Source: Leucogyrophana mollusca
Lineage: Eukaryota; Basidiomycota; Agaricomycetes; Boletales
NCBI GenBank assembly: GCA_021014945.1
Contig: MU266697.1
Location: 1-21,249 of the forward strand
Direction of reading: 5' to 3'
DNA: 21,249 bases
Shown here: positions 19,066 through 21,249 of the stretch, piece by piece
How positions within the stretch are numbered: the stretch's first letter is position 1
Layout of the letters: every line of letters begins with the position of its first letter
Made by a program: the position numbers and the translations under genes
Notes under the pieces: generated by a model
What the model saw: only the letters and a program-made list of their open reading frames with translations
The model's database searches: none
Told to the model about the DNA's origin: nothing

Positions 19066-20451
19066 TCAAGGAGTGCGGAGGCGCGGAGGACAGGGGTATG
19101 TCTTGGAGGTGGAGAAATATTCTAAGTTCTTGTGGTCCATGACCACAACTACCAGAGTTCTGGAACCTTTGAGGTAGTGCCTCCAGGTCCAGAAGGCTTT
19201 GTGGATGGCAAGGAGCTCTTTGTCGTGCATGTCATAGTTCAACTCCGCGGCAGTAAGGGTGTGGGAGAAGAACATGACAGGATGGAGCTCTCCATCGGAG
19301 CAGTGGATGGAGAGAATGGTGGTGATTGCGTAGTTGGAGGCGTCAGTCTTGACTGTAAGTGGAGCATCCAGAACCCAATGGGTGAGGACTGGAGCAGACG
19401 TAAAAGGCTTGAAGGACTTCCTACAATTGTCGGAGAAGTTCCACGGAGCATCCTTGCGGGTAAGACAAGTGAGTGGGACGACAATATCAGAATAATTATG
19501 GATAAATCGCCTGTAGAGATTAGTGAGGCCTGGGAAGGACTGGATGTCCTTGACTTTCCGAGGTTCCGGCCAATCAATGATGGTCTGGATTTTGTTGGAG
19601 GCCATGGAGAGGCCTTCCAGTGCGAGGACATAGCCAAGATACTCTACAGTATCAGTGTGGAACTCGCACTTCTTGGGGTTGGCGTAGAGGCCATGTTTCT
19701 GGAGTCTGCGGAGAACTTCCTGGACATGGGAACAATGAGAGTCCAGGTTGTCGGAATAGACAAGGATATCGTTGAGGTATACCACCACATGGACATCCAG
19801 CATGTTGCTGAATATCATATTGATGAACTGTTGGAAAGCTGCTGGGGCGTTGGTCAGGCCAAAAGGCATGACCATCCACTCGTAGGACCCATAGCGTGTG
19901 TGGAAAGTGGTCTTCCACTCATCTCTGATGGCGACACGGACTAGGTGATAGGTGTGCCGGAGATCAGTCTTAGTGTAGACTTTGGCATGGGAAGGGGAAT
20001 CCAGGAGGTCGGAAATGCGGGGGAGTGGGTAGCAGTCTTTCTTGGTGATCTTATTGAGACCTCGGAAATCGACGCAGGGGCAGAGAGAGCTATCCTTCTT
20101 CTTGACGAAGAGCATTGGAGTGGCATAAGGGGAAGAGGAAGGGCAGATGAACCCATAGTTGAGGTTCTTGTCCAGGAACTCGCGGAGCGCCTGGAGTTCC
20201 GAAGGGGAAATGGAATAGAGTCTGCCTAGCGGAGGAGTGGCGCCATCCTCGAGCTCGATCTTGAGGTCGAAATCCCAATGCTCCTGGAGGTGAGAGGCTT
20301 TAGCCTTGCTAAAGACATCCACAAACTCGTGGTACTCCAGAGGGACAGAGTCGAGATTCATGGAGTCATTGGTGGGAGCAGAGGTGGAGGTGGAGCGAGC
20401 TTTAAGGCCAGGATCTTCGAGGGAAAGGGTGAACTGCTGGGAGCCCTCCAT
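19066..20451 (-). pseudogene. Reverse transcriptase and partial RNase H of pol
   Basis: RT motifs are present: PYATPMLFVKKKD, CVDFRGLNKITKKDCYPLP, KTDLRHTYH (first catalytic Asp) and MPFGLTNAPAAFQ. The YxDD box reads YLND: codon 19771-19773 is AAC, so the first Asp of the pair is Asn. RNase H keeps VKTDASNY, a Glu in DKELLAIHKA, and the Asp of DHKNLEYF. The rest is lost to the deletion after STSK, and the frame then ends at 19066. Confidence 0.93.
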
Positions 20452-20640
20452 TCAACAAGTGCGCTGATAGGCGACAGCATTGATGAAGGAGATGTGGGGC
20501 TTCTGGAGTTCAGGGGCGCCTGGCGAGTTGGGCGGAGGAGAATCCAGAGGTGGAGGAATAGGGGATGGGGTCTCCAGAACGGAGGGTGATGTTGGGGGCG
20601 CTGGCATTCCCAGTGGCAGAGTCCAGAACATGATACTGCT

Positions 20641-20989
20641 CTATACCCAATCAATCAATGGATTATAGCGGGTGAGCCAGTTGTGTCCTAAGACTGCGGC
20701 GCAGGAGGAATCCAACAGAGTGACATAAAATGTCACGGAGGTGACATCGCCAGAAGGAAACAGTACAGACAGATCTACAGCTTCAGAAATGTAAGTATTA
20801 CAAGAACCATCAAAGAGAGAGAGCGGGATAGGAGGTACGGAATACGTCAGAATCTGGTTTTTTGTGATATAAGAAGAGTCTATAAAACAATGGCTAGAGC
20901 CGGAATCAATCAATGCAGGAATCAGAGGAAAATCATAGGTAAGGAAAGTGACTGTGGGCATAAGGGAATTGGGATCAGAAGGAGCAGAC
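20641..20989 (-). pseudogene. Retroviral-type aspartic protease domain of pol
   Basis: ALIDSGSSHCFID carries the catalytic D-S-G, and the flap and C-terminal part reach AAVLGHNWLTRYNPLIDW before the TAG. The frame is open upstream only to the inverted-repeat segment that starts at 20988. It would cut the Gag-Pol polyprotein. Confidence 0.85.
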
Positions 20990-21153
20990 TGTAAGGCACA
21001 GCCACATCAGTGGCATATAAATAGTGATTAAGTAATTATATACAACATCTTTTACACTACATACATACACCATTGGAATAGACACTGGGTCACGTTCCTC
21101 GGTGTGAAGTAAGTAGAGAGTCAATTGACTCTACAGTAAGAGAACCTTACAGT
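20988..21153. repeat. 166-bp segment bounded by 9-bp inverted repeats
   Basis: It starts ACTGTAAGG and ends CCTTACAGT. Inside are a plus-strand CATATAAATAG (TATA-like) and a perfect 16-bp palindrome, AGAGTCAATTGACTCT, at 21117-21132. TGTAAGG...CCTTACA ends with TATA resemble a very short LTR. No target duplication is visible (CAGAC left, GTTTT right). It interrupts the pol frame just upstream of the protease. Confidence 0.5.
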
Positions 21154-21249
21154 TTTTTGAACGCCCACAAAAGTGCGCTAAACCAATCAGTATGTCCAAT
21201 ACACAGACATTGAGGCCTTTGGCAAAAAGAGGCCCAGTGCCTCTGGGTG
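21154..21249. other. Window end, unassigned
   Basis: Gag would be expected here on the minus strand, but no zinc knuckle (C-X2-C-X4-H-X4-C) can be read and stops occur in all three frames. It may be decayed gag or different DNA. Confidence 0.35.

Larger units (their letters stand above)
17599..20989 (-). pseudogene. Chromovirus pol polyprotein, inactive
   Basis: Domains in order: aspartic protease, reverse transcriptase, RNase H, integrase and chromodomain, the order of chromodomain Ty3/gypsy elements. In-frame stops are at 20641-20643 (TAG), 20452-20454 (TGA), 18489-18491, 18352-18354 and 17932-17934 (TGA), the last three where this family has arginine. A one-base loss lies near 18448. After the RNase H segment LEYFSTSK (about 19090), the frame jumps to the connection region, with an estimated 65-80 residues missing. 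The normal end is TAG at 17599-17601. Confidence 0.92.
14100..21249 (-). mobile_element. Ty3/gypsy chromovirus with an antisense cargo gene, 5' end outside the window
   Basis: Read on the minus strand: pol (20989 to 17599), a spacer, an antisense coiled-coil/Zn2Cys6 gene, a polypurine tract (15605-15617), and the 3' LTR (15604 to 14100). Orientation of pol, tract and LTR agree. The left flank is GCGAT (14095-14099), and the bases right of the LTR do not repeat it, as expected if this is the 3' LTR of an element whose 5' LTR is past 21249. Later insertions are a nested LTR (14237-14983) and a solo LTR (16762-17506). Many stops, one frameshift and a deletion make it inactive. Gag is not identified. 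Confidence 0.8.

Noticed and set aside
19132..19944. 270-codon plus-strand frame over reverse transcriptase
   Set aside because: It is antisense to well-recognised RT/RNase H coding and has no recognisable features of its own.

Overview
The window looks like transposon-rich DNA from a basidiomycete fungus, most likely an Agaricomycete. The evidence is a FunK1-type (fungal-specific) protein kinase, a Plavaka-type transposase, a chromodomain Ty3/gypsy retroelement, and introns of about 50 bases with GTAAGT/GTGAGT donors. No intact housekeeping gene was found. Family names come from sequence recognition, not from a search.

Layout, left to right. Bases 1-215 hold the tail of an unknown acidic protein. 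Bases 663-3005 (minus) are a decayed FunK1 kinase, broken by a solo LTR (673-1452) and by a remnant (2488-2924) of a second retroelement copy. Bases 3006-4640 are mostly unassigned, with a tRNA-Met-like relic and a 21-bp minisatellite. Bases 4648-8456 (minus) are a nearly full-length but dead Plavaka-type transposase, split by a solo LTR (5842-6591). Bases 8457-11156 carry weak plus-strand coding remnants, including one short exon whose frame is restored only when two solo LTRs (9620-10376 and the divergent 10426-11052) are removed. Another solo LTR lies at 11604-12344. Bases 12402-14099 are a decaying intron-containing gene with a 24-bp repeat, cut off at 14100.

From 14100 to the right edge I read one minus-strand Ty3/gypsy chromovirus. 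Its 3' LTR is 14100-15604, with another LTR nested inside. Next comes a polypurine tract (15605-15617), then a plus-strand (antisense) gene for a coiled-coil plus Zn2Cys6-type protein (15803-16733), then a solo LTR (16762-17506), then pol (17599-20989, protease to chromodomain). The 5' LTR should lie beyond base 21249. The antisense gene abuts the polypurine tract, and the same unit recurs at 2491-2905 joined to a terminal piece of the same LTR family. I therefore infer that the antisense gene is cargo of this retroelement family. This is the most interesting observation in the window.

All coding remnants are damaged. Several nonsense codons sit where the family would have arginine or glutamine (CGA to TGA, CAA to TAA), and one copy of the antisense unit has TpG/CpA where the other has CpG. 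This suggests 5-methylcytosine deamination or a RIP-like process. Six solo LTRs of the main family and its divergent relative keep perfect 5-bp target-site duplications.
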